Source: Brienomyrus brachyistius (lineage: Eukaryota > Chordata > Actinopteri > Osteoglossiformes > Mormyridae). Taken from it: 64,000 bases of DNA. Within the stretch, counting starts at the first letter, position 1. Every line of letters starts with the position of its first letter. Where the stretch lies: positions 23,377,019 to 23,441,018 of the forward strand of contig NC_064539.1 in assembly GCF_023856365.1 (NCBI RefSeq), given 5' to 3'. A program made the position numbers and the translations under genes. Of the stretch, positions 13,601 to 23,300 are shown piece by piece. The notes below the pieces were generated by a model. That model was not told the DNA's origin, ran no database searches, and saw only the letters and a list, made by a program, of their open reading frames with translations.

Positions 13601-16600
13601 AAGCCAGACCAAGGCTAGCCTGCCCATTCAGCATGGGGTTGCCATGTGGCTGGGTACTCCTCCTGCAACCAGCACTCAGATGCAGCTACAGAAGGGTGCC
13701 AGTCAAATTTTCAGCGATTTCAGGGGAAGGAGTAAAAGAATTTTAAAAGACAGGGTTTGTTTAAGTCCATTGGCCAGCTTCCTCTTTACAGTGCACAATT
13801 TTAGCCAGTAGGGAGTAGGTGGTGGTGGCTGTTGCAGTCTGGGAAGTTTGCTCTGCAGCAAAACGGTAACTGGCAGCGTCCAAACCTGGGAAAGCACACC
13901 CTGTGTATCCTTATTGCTACCATATTATGTGCATCTTTCAGGGATTGAGGTCCTGACTCAACTGACAAACCCACTTCCTTTTGATGTGCCACTGAGAAAC
14001 CATTAGCTTGCATAATGTAAAGGACTAAAGAAAAAATAAGCAAGTTCTAGGAACTGCTGGCCTTGGGGTTACTGTTCTGTTCAGTGCAACCACAGTTTTT
14101 GGTCATCACACCACTTACATTTGGGGAGTTTTGCGGCACAACAAAACAAAAGTTACTAACTGTTTTCATTCCCTGAAACATTAGCAAATGACTTAAAAAT
14201 GCTAAACAGTGAGAATGCAATAAAAAGAATGTTCAAGGCACAAACGAATTTAGATAGCAGATTGTTAGGACTTCTCCCTTCCCAGTCAGAGCAGCAAGAT
14301 AGGCTATAAAACAAAACACACATTTAGCATTATGGAAGTGGAAGGGTAAAAGTGCAGGTTCCTCACTGGACTTTGAAGATGCACTAACAGAATACAACAC
14401 AGAGATTAAAGTCAGCTGACAAAGTTAGTTTGAGGCTTGCATGTTCACATGTGTCAGTTACCATAGTGAGGATTTCAAATAAAGCCCAAGGTATAAAGTC
14501 AAACACACACTGAGCTCCTAGCAGTTACCTCACACCCACCAAATAAAAGAGATGAGAAGCAGGGACGACCTCAATAACACCAGACCGAGTGAGCATGCAA
14601 GGCATCACAGGTCATCAGATTATATACAGTGATGCGAACCACCTCCTAGCCTCCTCCAATGCACCTGAAATCCCATCAACCACTAAAAGTTCAAGTGCAC
14701 ACAAACAAAAAAGCCCAATCATAACCTGCAAACCCACAAAACCAAGCCTATGGATGCAGCGATACAAGTACTCAGTACACGGTGAATCACATATTTTTCT
14801 GCCATGTTTAACTTTGGTGTGTAACACCACCTCAAATCACTCGGGCTGAGCACAAGTCAGTCTATCAAAATATGACGATGCAAATTTTGAGCTGGTAGCA
14901 TTTAAAATGTTCGATCAATGAAATTACTTTAGAATATGGGTCAAACAAACACACCAGCAACATGGAAATGTTTGAGACAAGATGTTCTGCAAAGGCACAC
15001 TTCTACAAAAATAGTGATTAATCCACCAAATAAATAAATAAATAAATACACAATTTCATCACTGCAAACTACTTCCCTTCCATCCAAGTTATCATGAACT
15101 CTTGTTCCTTTCTCAACTTGAATAGACCAAAAGGCTATGGGGAAGGACCCACAGCCAATGTGAGCCAACCACAAGCAGCCTCACAAGCACAGAACTACAG
15201 AGCTACAAGGCCAGAGGACTGGGAGCTTCTGTTTGGTGAAGCTGCATGAGCTCCCTTTATGTTTAAAAGGAGGCCTGCACCTGAAACATACAATGTGAAA
15301 GAACTGGCTAGGTAAATAAACCAGAAGAACATGCAAGCTGGGACATGTGAGGGTAGTGCACTTCCACAAGTGCATGATTAGTAAGCAGCGTCCATCGCCT
15401 GCAGCCAAGCTTTAAAATATGACAGGGTAAAATACAAAATGGAAGCTCTACAGCACCTTGGAAACAAATGATGGCAACAGGGTGTCAGTTAAAAGATATG
15501 AGCTCCTTTCTCCCCACCTTCATATACAAGCTGTTTTAAGTAGGTGGCAAATATTAAACAGGTCAGAAAAATGCTTCCATGGTATTAATGTACATACAAC
15601 AATCTTGGAAATAAATCATACTCTACGTCACAAACAACTGCCCTTTCAGTGATTGAAGAAAAAAAATTCATAGAGGGAGCAGCTTTTTAACCAAGGAAAA
15701 CCCTAAACTTTAGAAGACTGGTTGACTCATGGAAAGAAAAATACATCAGCTATGCACTGTTTCAAAGCAGTAAAACGCATGTGCTGATGTACGAGTTCAC
15801 AGCTGTAAACCTCTGCAATTAATCTTATATATTCCACTCCTCACAATAACATGCAAAAAAAAGAAACTAAATTTTCATCCTGCTTATTGCTGAGAGAAAC
15901 ATAAAAAAGCTCCAGGATGCACAGGCCTAATTGCTATATTTTGCAAAACAACCAGTCAAGATGTCTAAATACCCTACCACTCAAAAGTTAACCAAACAAG
16001 CTTTCCCGCTGGAACTACATTCAAGATACACATCTGACAATGCATTGATTAAGGTAAAAGTAATTATTTAGAATTATTTAATTAAAGAGCGGTGGTGTCT
16101 CGATAGTGACAGGGAGACACGGACAGACATGAACAAAAGGGACGCATCACCAGGCTGGCCCTGCTGAAAACACTTCTGTACAGAAATGTATCAGTTCAAA
16201 GTACAGCGGCAACCAGAGAAATAAGAGACTTTGCTTATCTGCCACCTGTAAGAGTGATGGTTTAGTGAGTAATTTAACCCCCCCCCCAGTCAACTACCAG
16301 TGCGCATTGCCATTTCAAAGGAAAAAGAAACTACTGTACATTAGTTTAAACCGCAGAAACTAGACCACCCCTTTAAGTTAAATACAGACAGGGCGGATAG
16401 TTACGTCTGTTTAATCCACATCACTTGAGCAGTCCTACTTTTTACCCACAAATTAAGAACTAAACCAAACAAGCGCTATTGATGGACACCCCCACAAAAA
16501 ACATGTTTTTACAAAACATGTAGGAAGAATTTCAGTTATAGGCTTAAGTTAACCGGCCGATCTAGTTACATTTTGGTATGGTTTTTACTAGCTGTTCAAC

Positions 16601-17035
16601 ACCAACACCCATTAATATAGCCAACTGGTCTTGGGGCTTATTAAAGAAAAGTTTCCCGAAAGTCGACACGGCGCTTGGGAGTGGAAAGTAACCACGGTTC
16701 AGGGGCTAGAACCGCCCGCTAATTTGGGGGAGGCCAGATGCGGTAAATACAGGTAAAAGCCCAATAAAACTGTTCATACGGGTTTAACTAGCTAACCCCA
16801 CCTTTACTAAGCGCCTCCGCCAGGCCGGACTTGACACGAGCCGGCAAAATACACCCAATCACATCCTGTCTGCCAACTCCATCTCGCCTCACATAAAAGT
16901 GCTTCTTCTAGTAACCGAAGACATATGTCAACGCCTAAAACAACAAAACTACGTCTAAACTGTATTTATCAGCGTGGAAAAAACAGACATCAGGTTAAAA
17001 CACGTCGTAACTCACTATTCCTTGATGAGCACCAT
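1589..17035 (-). CDS. pitpnb: Phosphatidylinositol transfer protein beta, complete gene (11 coding exons)
   Basis: The product is a class I PITP of the StART-like fold. Family members carry one phosphatidylinositol or phosphatidylcholine molecule between membranes, and the beta form acts at Golgi/ER membranes. Eleven exons join without a frame break: 20, 31, 146, 92, 8, 75, 84, 78, 111, 123 and 51 nt, giving 272 residues against 271 in human. Visible family marks are the N-terminal MVLIKEY, the YTHK lipid-headgroup motif at residues 57-60, PYCRT in exon 4, the membrane-docking Trp202-Trp203 pair (KFKWWGL), [13 protein letters not shown] near the C terminus and the end RGTSAADEQ. The start codon has A at -3 and G at +4. 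It lies head-to-tail downstream of ttc28, as in human. The exon-11 end, with Gln at 262, resembles an isoform lacking the Ser262 phosphosite. Confidence 0.97.
1640..3700 (-). other. pitpnb intron 10
   Basis: This 2.1-kb intron separates the last two coding exons. It contains a CA-rich compound microsatellite near 2.4 kb and several C or G homopolymer runs, for example at 2061. No alternative exon encoding a Ser262-type tail was found on inspection. A weak in-frame candidate at 2928-2969 is listed among the rejected items. Confidence 0.7.
2392..2478. repeat. CA-rich compound microsatellite
   Basis: Alternating CA/CG dinucleotides enclose two copies of a roughly 29-bp block containing ATGCACGCAACACCCG. 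It generates Cys/Val-rich open frames on the minus strand that are not genes. Confidence 0.85.
3701..3823 (-). CDS. pitpnb: pitpnb exon 10
   Basis: The exon has 41 codons for residues 216-256, beginning [16 protein letters not shown] and continuing through [20 protein letters not shown]. This is the long C-terminal helix region that covers the lipid pocket in solved PITPs. The acceptor reads CCTGCAG and the donor GTATGC; both junctions are phase 0. Confidence 0.95.
3951..4061 (-). CDS. pitpnb: pitpnb exon 9 (Trp-Trp membrane-docking loop)
   Basis: The exon has 37 codons for residues 179-215. It contains KFKWWGLQN, and Trp202-Trp203 falls at the positions known for the beta isoform. This pair inserts into the donor or acceptor membrane. 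The acceptor is CCAATAG, which has a poor pyrimidine tract, and the donor is GTAGGT. Confidence 0.95.
4218..4295 (-). CDS. pitpnb: pitpnb exon 8
   Basis: The exon has 26 codons for residues 153-178 ([13 protein letters not shown] through RGPLGPNWK). The acceptor is CTACAG and the donor GTATGG. A poly-A tract (plus strand) of about 18 bases lies in intron 8 near 4153. Confidence 0.95.
5032..5115 (-). CDS. pitpnb: pitpnb exon 7
   Basis: The exon has 28 codons for residues 125-152 ([21 protein letters not shown], then REQVSSS). The donor GTGAGT follows codon AGT; the next exon opens with GACTAC, restoring the family's DYK. The acceptor is TGGCAG. Intron 6, upstream of it, is only 128 bp. Confidence 0.94.
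5244..5318 (-). CDS. pitpnb: pitpnb exon 6
   Basis: The exon has 25 codons for residues 100-124 ([18 protein letters not shown], then DMGALEN). The acceptor is TTTCTAG and the donor GTAAGT. It is read in frame only if the 8-nt exon 5 precedes it. Confidence 0.95.
5947..5954 (-). CDS. pitpnb: pitpnb exon 5, an 8-nt micro-exon
   Basis: Exon 4 ends with one base of a codon and exon 6 begins in phase 0, so 8 nt (mod 3) are needed to restore the frame and the family's T-I-V-T-N-E string. Exactly one block supplies them: acceptor CTACAG, exon TTGTAACG, donor GTGAGT. The spliced codons then read Thr-Ile-Val-Thr (residues 96-99). Skipping it would frameshift the protein. Splice signals on both sides are near-consensus, as expected for a micro-exon. 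Confidence 0.9.
6529..6620 (-). CDS. pitpnb: pitpnb exon 4
   Basis: The 92-nt exon encodes residues 66-96 ([20 protein letters not shown], then [10 protein letters not shown]). The Cys of PYCRT is at the position of the alkylation-sensitive residue known in class I PITPs. The acceptor is CTCAG and the donor GTGAGT. Confidence 0.95.
7192..7337 (-). CDS. pitpnb: pitpnb exon 3
   Basis: The 146-nt exon encodes residues 18-66, starting [20 protein letters not shown] and ending [10 protein letters not shown]. Thr58 and Lys60 of YTHK correspond to the inositol-headgroup contacts of the family. The acceptor is CTGCAG and the donor GTGAGG. Confidence 0.96.
7338..9994 (-). other. pitpnb intron 2
   Basis: This 2.7-kb intron is AT-rich and of low complexity in places. 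I see no coding exon, tandem array or clear transposon termini in it. Confidence 0.55.
9995..10025 (-). CDS. pitpnb: pitpnb exon 2 (31 nt)
   Basis: This short exon completes codon 7 (Tyr) and encodes [10 protein letters not shown], residues 8-17. The acceptor is TTTCAG and the donor GTGAGT. It bridges the 20-nt coding part of exon 1 and exon 3 in frame. Confidence 0.93.
11020..11195 (-). mobile_element. tRNA-derived SINE copy
   Basis: Read on the minus strand, the head GTGGCTCAGCTGGCTAAG resembles a Pol III A box and GTTCAAACCCC a B box about 30 bases further on. The downstream body has CCTTGAGCAAGGCC, a string common in fish SINEs. The copy appears old and truncated. I cannot assign the family name without a repeat library. 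Confidence 0.65.
12380..12544. mobile_element. Fold-back (MITE-like) element, diverged
   Basis: CGTTTACATGCA at 12380-12391 is matched by its exact reverse complement TGCATGTAAACG at 12533-12544. Further imperfect TTTACATG/CATGTAAA motifs lie between them. I could not define a target duplication, so the borders are provisional. Confidence 0.5.
17016..17035 (-). CDS. pitpnb: pitpnb exon 1, coding part
   Basis: Twenty coding bases from the ATG at 17033-17035 encode MVLIKE plus two bases of Tyr7. They are followed by the donor GTGAGT. The start context GAAGATGG is a strong Kozak match, and MVLIKEY is the invariant family start. Confidence 0.95.
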
Positions 17036-17225
17036 CTTCTCCTCAGCGGCTGCGGATGCGGCTGCGCCTGCGCGACAACGTCTCCTGGCCCGCCCACCTG
17101 CTGACGCTGATTGGTCGAGTTAGGGCGCGGCCGGTCGCTGCTGGGCCACTGGCAAGCCGACCGCGGAACTTTGCTGATGGGTGATCGAGCGGGATCTCTG
17201 TCAATCAAGAGGGGGCGTTGCTAAA
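17036..17225 (-). promoter_or_regulatory. pitpnb: pitpnb promoter and 5' UTR, GC-rich
   Basis: This block is far richer in G, C and CpG than the surrounding sequence. It has an NRF1-like TGCGCCTGCGCG at 17063-17074 and an inverted CCAAT box (ATTGG) at 17110-17114, about 75 bases upstream of the start codon. There is no TATA box. This fits a housekeeping CpG-type promoter. The transcription start itself cannot be read from the sequence. Confidence 0.7.
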
Positions 17226-18089
17226 AGTCGATCTTTGAGAAGTATGCCGTTGGTTCAAAAACGTTTTTTATTTAATTACTTCGGTTTCTGAATCTCTTGA
17301 TTACAGCATCTGGGGTATCCTTTTTTTCTAAAATAGATAGACTTTATATTAGACTACAGGACCATGTAAGACTGTTGTTCTAACTAACCTTTAGTTAGCG
17401 TCTAAAGTTATAAATCAAGCGCAGGTTGCCAAGGACCAATTCACTACATTTCCTTAAAATCATTGTGAAACTGTTAGAGCTGATATCATGGGGTAATTGA
17501 TTTTTAACCTCTGTGTAAACAGGACATGGTAAATTCCTTGAGCGGCTGCATTAGATAAGATTTCTATGCCCAGTTTACAATGATACTACACTAATTTGTA
17601 TTGGATCGAGATTCTTAGAAGAGTCCTTTTTGACCTTGTTACCTTTCGCATTGATATCGATATTATCACGCTGTGTCTCCATGATGTAAACTTCGACATT
17701 CCATCAGTGTGGGATTAAAAAACAATTTATAGTAACAATTGAAAATAATTACCATAGTAAATTGTACTTCCATTTCTCCCTTTCCTGTCTGATTGTGCAT
17801 GCAATAACTCCTGCTGTACAAAAACATACAGTTAGGTGAAGCTGTGTCTCAGTTGCCCATCGTGTGCAATTGTGTCCTGCAATGGATTGGCCTCCCATCT
17901 AGTCTGTCTTCTACCTTGTGCCCAGTGCTTCCTCAGAAATGGTCACTGAAGATGGATTTTGATACACTTCGTTAGCTCGGAAACACTGTAAGCCGCCTGA
18001 AATGTTTTATGATGTTTACTGTTAATATGCGGAGCTATTCATCACACTGCACATAAACACAAACCTCTACAAGACAGCAAAACTTGATC
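17226..18089. other. Short intergenic region between ttc28 and pitpnb
   Basis: This AT-rich stretch separates the pitpnb promoter from the probable ttc28 poly(A) signal. No exon, RNA gene or transposon end is apparent. A second minus-strand AATAAA occurs near 17,263 and could serve as a distal ttc28 signal. Confidence 0.5.
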
Positions 18090-18095
18090 TTTATT
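18090..18095 (-). promoter_or_regulatory. ttc28: Candidate ttc28 poly(A) signal AATAAA
   Basis: A perfect AATAAA on the minus strand lies about 640 bases after the ttc28 stop codon and is the first one downstream. It precedes a mixed AT-rich stretch. It gives a 3' UTR of about 0.65 kb. Confidence 0.55.
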
Positions 18096-18731
18096 GAAAC
18101 CGCTTACTGATAAATGACTACGAGATGTCTGTTGTACTTTCTTAATTGAAAAACTGTCTTTCAAAAACGTGTGCTAAAAAGATGTTGGAAGAGAAGATAA
18201 CCCATGCTTTAATGACACTGAATTCACAAAGATGCCAGGCCAAGTGCCATCGGTTTCATTTTTTTACATTGTAGAGTTCTGTTTGATTTTTCAATCATAT
18301 AAAAAGGTTTAATGCTGATTGTGAAACACTGGATTTAATTTACAAAACATAACAACTATAATAACAATAATAATAACATTAACAATTATATTAAAACAAA
18401 ATTAAAAACAACAAAATGGTTTGGGAACACAAACATTTTTTTTCAGAGGAAATACCATTTGGTATTTGAAGTCATGTCAGATTTAGTGTTCTTTACAGTG
18501 TAGTTGCAGGCATACAGATCACAGGCTCATGTCCGTCTGAATCAATGGAACAATGAACTCTTCTTTTACTATTTGCAGGTCTGTGTGATCCGACCTGCAT
18601 TGTGTTTTTCAGCATTTCAAAAAGAGCGGTCAATTAGAGAGCTCATGTAAGTGTAGGCTGCCAATCAGCAACTGTAAAAGGAGGAGCAGAAAACAGAAAG
18701 AACCAATCAAAAAGTAGGTCTTAAGTAGTTC
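18096..18731 (-). other. ttc28: ttc28 3' UTR
   Basis: This is non-coding sequence between the TAA at 18732-18734 and the first poly(A) signal. It includes an AT-only tract at about 18345-18420 that is rich in ATT/TTA repeats on the minus strand and has AU-rich character. Confidence 0.55.
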
Positions 18732-20350
18732 TTAGCACTTGGATGAGGGAAAAAATCTCCCTGGAGAGAGAAATTTGTACCCATTCCCAGAGGGCAGTCT
18801 GATGGGGTAGGTCCCTGGGCTGCTGCTGATGGAGGTGCTTGGGGAGGCGGGCGCATTCTTGGGGTCATGCTTAAAATGCCCATTGGGTAGGTCCCCGCTG
18901 CCCTGATCGAAAACCTGCACTCCCAGGTGCTGGAGCTGAAGGCTGTCGGCCACCTTGTCTGGCTTGCCGTGGCGTGGAGAGAGGTTCAGCAGGCTGAGGA
19001 CGTCATTCCCTTGCACAGTCATGGCACCAGGACCTCTGCGAAAGGCCCGGATGGGGCCCAAGTTCTGCCCCTGGTGCTGGGTCCCCGCGACCCAGAAGGT
19101 CTTAAGATTGTGAATGGCCTGGACCTTCTCATCGATCGCAGCTAGCTTGAGGCGGTCCAGGTCAGGGGCATCAGCTGGACTGGATCGGGTGGAACCGGTG
19201 GAGGAGTAGGAAAGGGCTGGGGAGGGGGCGCTGCCAGCAGGGGACTGGTGGCCGGAACTGGGTGAGACGTTAGTGGGGGAGCAGGAGATGTGGCCGCTAT
19301 AGGGAGAGCTGGGGTACTTGAGCTTGAAGTGGCTGTGACCATCCAGGGTGGGGGAGGGGTGGCCGCCATCTTTGAGCGAGATCTCAGAGGTGGCAGGGCT
19401 GCTGTACCCGGAGCTCACCTTCTGCAGGGACGAGGTACGGGACGGGGGCCTGGGGCGGCTGCCAAGAGTGGGGGACTCGGCCTTGATGGCAGTGCCACCG
19501 TGGAGCCGGCTGAACGCGCTGGTCTCCGAGGAACGGAAAGCACAGCTTCCCGTGGGGCTGGGTGTGTGTGCAGGCCTGAGGGCCACACCAGCCCGCTGCA
19601 GGCTCTCCACGGCCCGTAGGTGGCTGTGTGTCTCTTCCAGAATCTTTTGCGCCAGCTCCTGAGGGTCCAGTTTGGCCTTCTCCTCCTGCGACTTGACCGT
19701 GCTGTCGGTCTCCGTGCTAGACTGGTCCGATTCCGCCGTGTCCGAACAGCTGACCTTGCCCACTTTCTGGCACGGCGAGATGCGGGTGGGCGCAGGGACA
19801 GGCCTGACTGGTGAGGTGGGTGTGCTGACGCTACCACGAGAGGAGACAGAGACGACCTGGTGGCGCTGGAGGCCCCGGCAGCCGGCCCGGCCACGTGGTC
19901 GCCGGTGCCCAGCGGGCAGGGGCAGCGTGTCACAGTGCCCGGTGGCACCTAGCGGCTCACTACTGATGATGGAGTAGCCTTCATACTCTTCATCCTCCTC
20001 CCGGCCGCCGCCGCCGTGTGGGGAGGAGCGGCTCCGTGGAAGGGGAGTGCGGTGGAGCGAGCCCAGGAGGCCCGCCCGGCCCCGGTAGCGCTCCTGCTCC
20101 GCCATCCGTGCCCGTTGGTTCAGGAAGTCGCTGGCGCTCTCCGACTTGGACGCAAAGCTCATGGAAGAGGTCACCGAGCTCAGGCTGTAGACTGAGATGG
20201 CATCAGAGGCGAGGCTGTCCAGGCAGGGCGGGGAGAAGGGCAGGTTCATGTAGCCCAACGGCAGCGGATTCGAGATGGACTGGGCCGAGGCCAGAGACTC
20301 CAGTGAGGAGGAGCTGTCCAGACTGAGGCGTTTGGGGACCTCGGTGGAGT
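18732..20350 (-). CDS. ttc28: ttc28 exon w20, terminal exon: Ser/Pro-rich tail
   Basis: The exon has 539 codons including TAA. The acceptor TTTCTCAG is followed by [20 protein letters not shown]. Conserved islands sit in a low-complexity Ser/Pro/Gly background: [112 protein letters not shown] and the last [20 protein letters not shown]. They look like phosphorylation or partner-binding motifs rather than a folded domain; that is inference. GC content is high in this exon, which also opens antisense frames that are not genes. Confidence 0.96.
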
Positions 20351-23300
20351 CTGAGAAAGAAGGGATTGGCAAAGAGAAAATTGGACCTATTAATGTAAGA
20401 CAACACACCATCAATTCATCCATCCACCCTTCACAGCACAGGGCCACATGATCTGCTCCTGATTCTGCTGCTTTCCACCGTGTCCCCATCACCTCGCGTT
20501 AAGGAGCCTTGTCCGGCAGTTTAGATGCTGACACTTGACAGGCTGCTGTGTTCTGAAGACAAGCAAGCGGGACACGAGGGACTTACCAAAGAGAGCCAGC
20601 AAGGACTGCAGGGCGAAGTGCATGGTCCTCCGGTTAGCCTGCTTTCCCGTCTTCAGGATCACCTCCTCCTGGCCCACCTCACACAGGTCAAACCCTGGTG
20701 TGTACAATATGCAATGCAGGGTACCCAGGAGGGCAGGAACATGGTGAAGAGGTGCAATGGGGCGATGGTTAAGTACCCAGATCAAATCAAAGGAGTGTAA
20801 CTATTGTAGCTATGAAGCGCTGTATGTCTTTATTGAAATAAATGGCCACAGTTATAATGACTCCCACATATATTCTCATTCTATAATACCAACAAAAAAA
20901 TGTTTATTTCACTCTGATATCTGCCTGTATGAGAACAAATGCTAATAGGTGATTGGCTGTCTTGAGGGTGGAAAACACAGATGCTCCATGTGATTGGAAG
21001 ATTGGAAAGCACAAAGGCAATTGGCCTCCCGGACGCGTCACCTACCCAGTGCAGCCAGGAACTCATGGCAGCCGGGCAGCCTCCAGAGCTGGACGCTGAT
21101 GGACACCTGGATGGGTGTTGAGCAGAAGTCCTGCTCCTTCTCCCCAGTCTGCAGCTGAACTAGGACCTGGTGGAGCTGTGCAGATGGAGGACAAACAGTG
21201 GTCAAAGGTCCGTGTTTATAATCTCCTAATTCATAGCAAGTCAGACATCCCATTTAGGGTCTACCCCACCCTTTGAAATGACTGGATTTGTTTGAAGATT
21301 TCAATCTGTTAATCTTTATACAAGTGTCAACCAGCAGAATAACTTTGTACTCCGGAAGGTAGAGGCGCGTGATGAGAGTGAGGATCATGTTGTGGTGATA
21401 TGGAGCAGGCAGAGGTGGGCGGGTTCGAATACAGCGGGAGATGCTACAACAGCTACAACAGACAGCACTTACCATGCCCACCACATTTTTAACAGCCTTC
21501 ATGGGGTGGGTTAGCAGGGAAGAAGAGAGAGAGAGGTTTTAGTGCCAAACACAGCGAGCATTAACAAAATCGGCAACGGGAAACAGCCACAGCATATCAC
21601 AGCTAGAACATGCAGCGACACACGAGGCAGGACACAGAACGGGAAGACGGAACAGCCACATCTTCACAACATCGAATTCCCAACATTAAATATCATCCAC
21701 TTCTCGCTGCTATTCTTTCTTACTGTCTTCTGATATCAGAATAACAATCTAGCAGTAGTCTATCAGCTTTGCAATCACGGTGATGTGATGAGCTATTAAT
21801 GAATTCCCAGGATTATTTAGCGCACTAAGGCTCTGATCACTTGTGTAATTTTCCCTGCTGTCTCACTTCCTGAGATAGTATCCGTGGGCTTTTCTATCGC
21901 CATGCCAACACCGTGACCGAGAGGCCACTCTGTGTAGCGGCGTCATGGTGATTTCGATGCCTACCCTGTTGATGAGCTGTTCTCCAGTCTCAGAGGCTGC
22001 GATGAGCTTGCATAGGGCCTGCAGGGCAGGGGGTGGCAGACCTGGGGGAGGGCAGGAGTGCTGGGGTGAGATATTCATATTTTTCATTATGCATCTAGCC
22101 CCACCCTCAGCTCCACCAAACCCCGCCCCCTGCATACCCAATAGCGACTGCAATGTGGTACTGCACTGCTGTAGCCGGTCCCCGGGATCGGCAGTGGGGA
22201 AGAAGACGGCAGCGGGGAGCCCTGTGCCAGCTGATTCCAGCCGGAAGCCGACGGCCATCAGCAGGGCCTGCCAGCCGGGTACTCCGCCCACTTTGTTCTC
22301 CACGCTCTGCTGGGACGTGTACATGGAGTTACGCTGGCCACTCTGAATCCGCTGCAGTGACTTCTCCACCTGGGTAGGGCAGATGGAAGGGGGTGGCAAG
22401 GGGAGGTGCCAATCGGGAGGGGGGGAGGGGCCAGGATAAATGGCGGATTAAAAAATAGAGAGAATATGACAAATAGGTAAACAGGGCAAAGCATGTAAGG
22501 AGTGAGAGAGAAAGAATGATGGTGAGGGATGGAGAAAGGTCATGGCAGACAGATAAAGGGAGAAGGAACATGTTCACAAGAGAGGACTCGGCACTGGCAG
22601 CTAGACAGTAGAAGTGGATCTCACCAGGTGCAGTAAGACCCTCAAAGCATCCCGAGCCCTGTCCGGATACTGCAGGATCTCTGCCAGCGCCTGTCCAATC
22701 AGAGACGAGGGGCTATTCAGCTTTACATCGCTGCCAATCAGCATGAAGCCTGCAGAGACATATCCCCATAGAGAGAGAGATGGGGGGGGGGTGAGGGAGG
22801 GGGACAGTGGGTTAAAGTGAGTACTGACTGACCTGGCTGGAGGGGTGGGGGGGATTACACTGAGTACTGACCACTCCAGTTGGAGAGGTGGGGGGGTTAC
22901 AGTGTCTACTGACTGTCCAATCTGGAGGGGTGTGGGGTTACAGTGAATATTGGCCAGCCCAGTTGGAGGGGCGGGGTGTTACAGTGAGTACTGACCGGCT
23001 CAGTTGGAGGGGCGGGGTGTTACAGTGAGTACTGACCGGCCCAGTTGGAGGGGTGTGAGAACTGCGAGTTGCTCTGCACAGCCTTCATGGCGTCCGCCAG
23101 TGCGGTGCTGGCCTTGGTGCCATTGAGCAGAGCCGAGTAGAAGCTGTGCACCAGGATCTTGGACGCGGCTGCGGGTGCAGGCCACAGTGACACCAACACG
23201 CACTGTACTCCGGCTGCCAGGAAGGCCCGCGTCAGGCCCACCATGCCGTCTGCCGTCACCTTGCTGTCCGACTCCTGGTAGGAGCCGAGCACCACCAGTT

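Larger units (their letters stand above)
10026..17015 (-). other. pitpnb intron 1 (7.0 kb)
   Basis: This is the largest intron of the gene. It contains a tRNA-derived SINE near 11.1 kb, an imperfect fold-back element near 12.4 kb, an AAAT microsatellite near 15,030 and a C-run at 16,280. The rest is AT-rich with no recognisable gene. Confidence 0.6.
20695..22624 (-). other. ttc28 introns around exons w15-w18
   Basis: The non-coding parts are 20695-21045, 21176-21472, 21497-21964, 22042-22137 and 22370-22624. They are unique sequence with short C- and G-rich tracts. No array or mobile element is seen. Confidence 0.55.
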
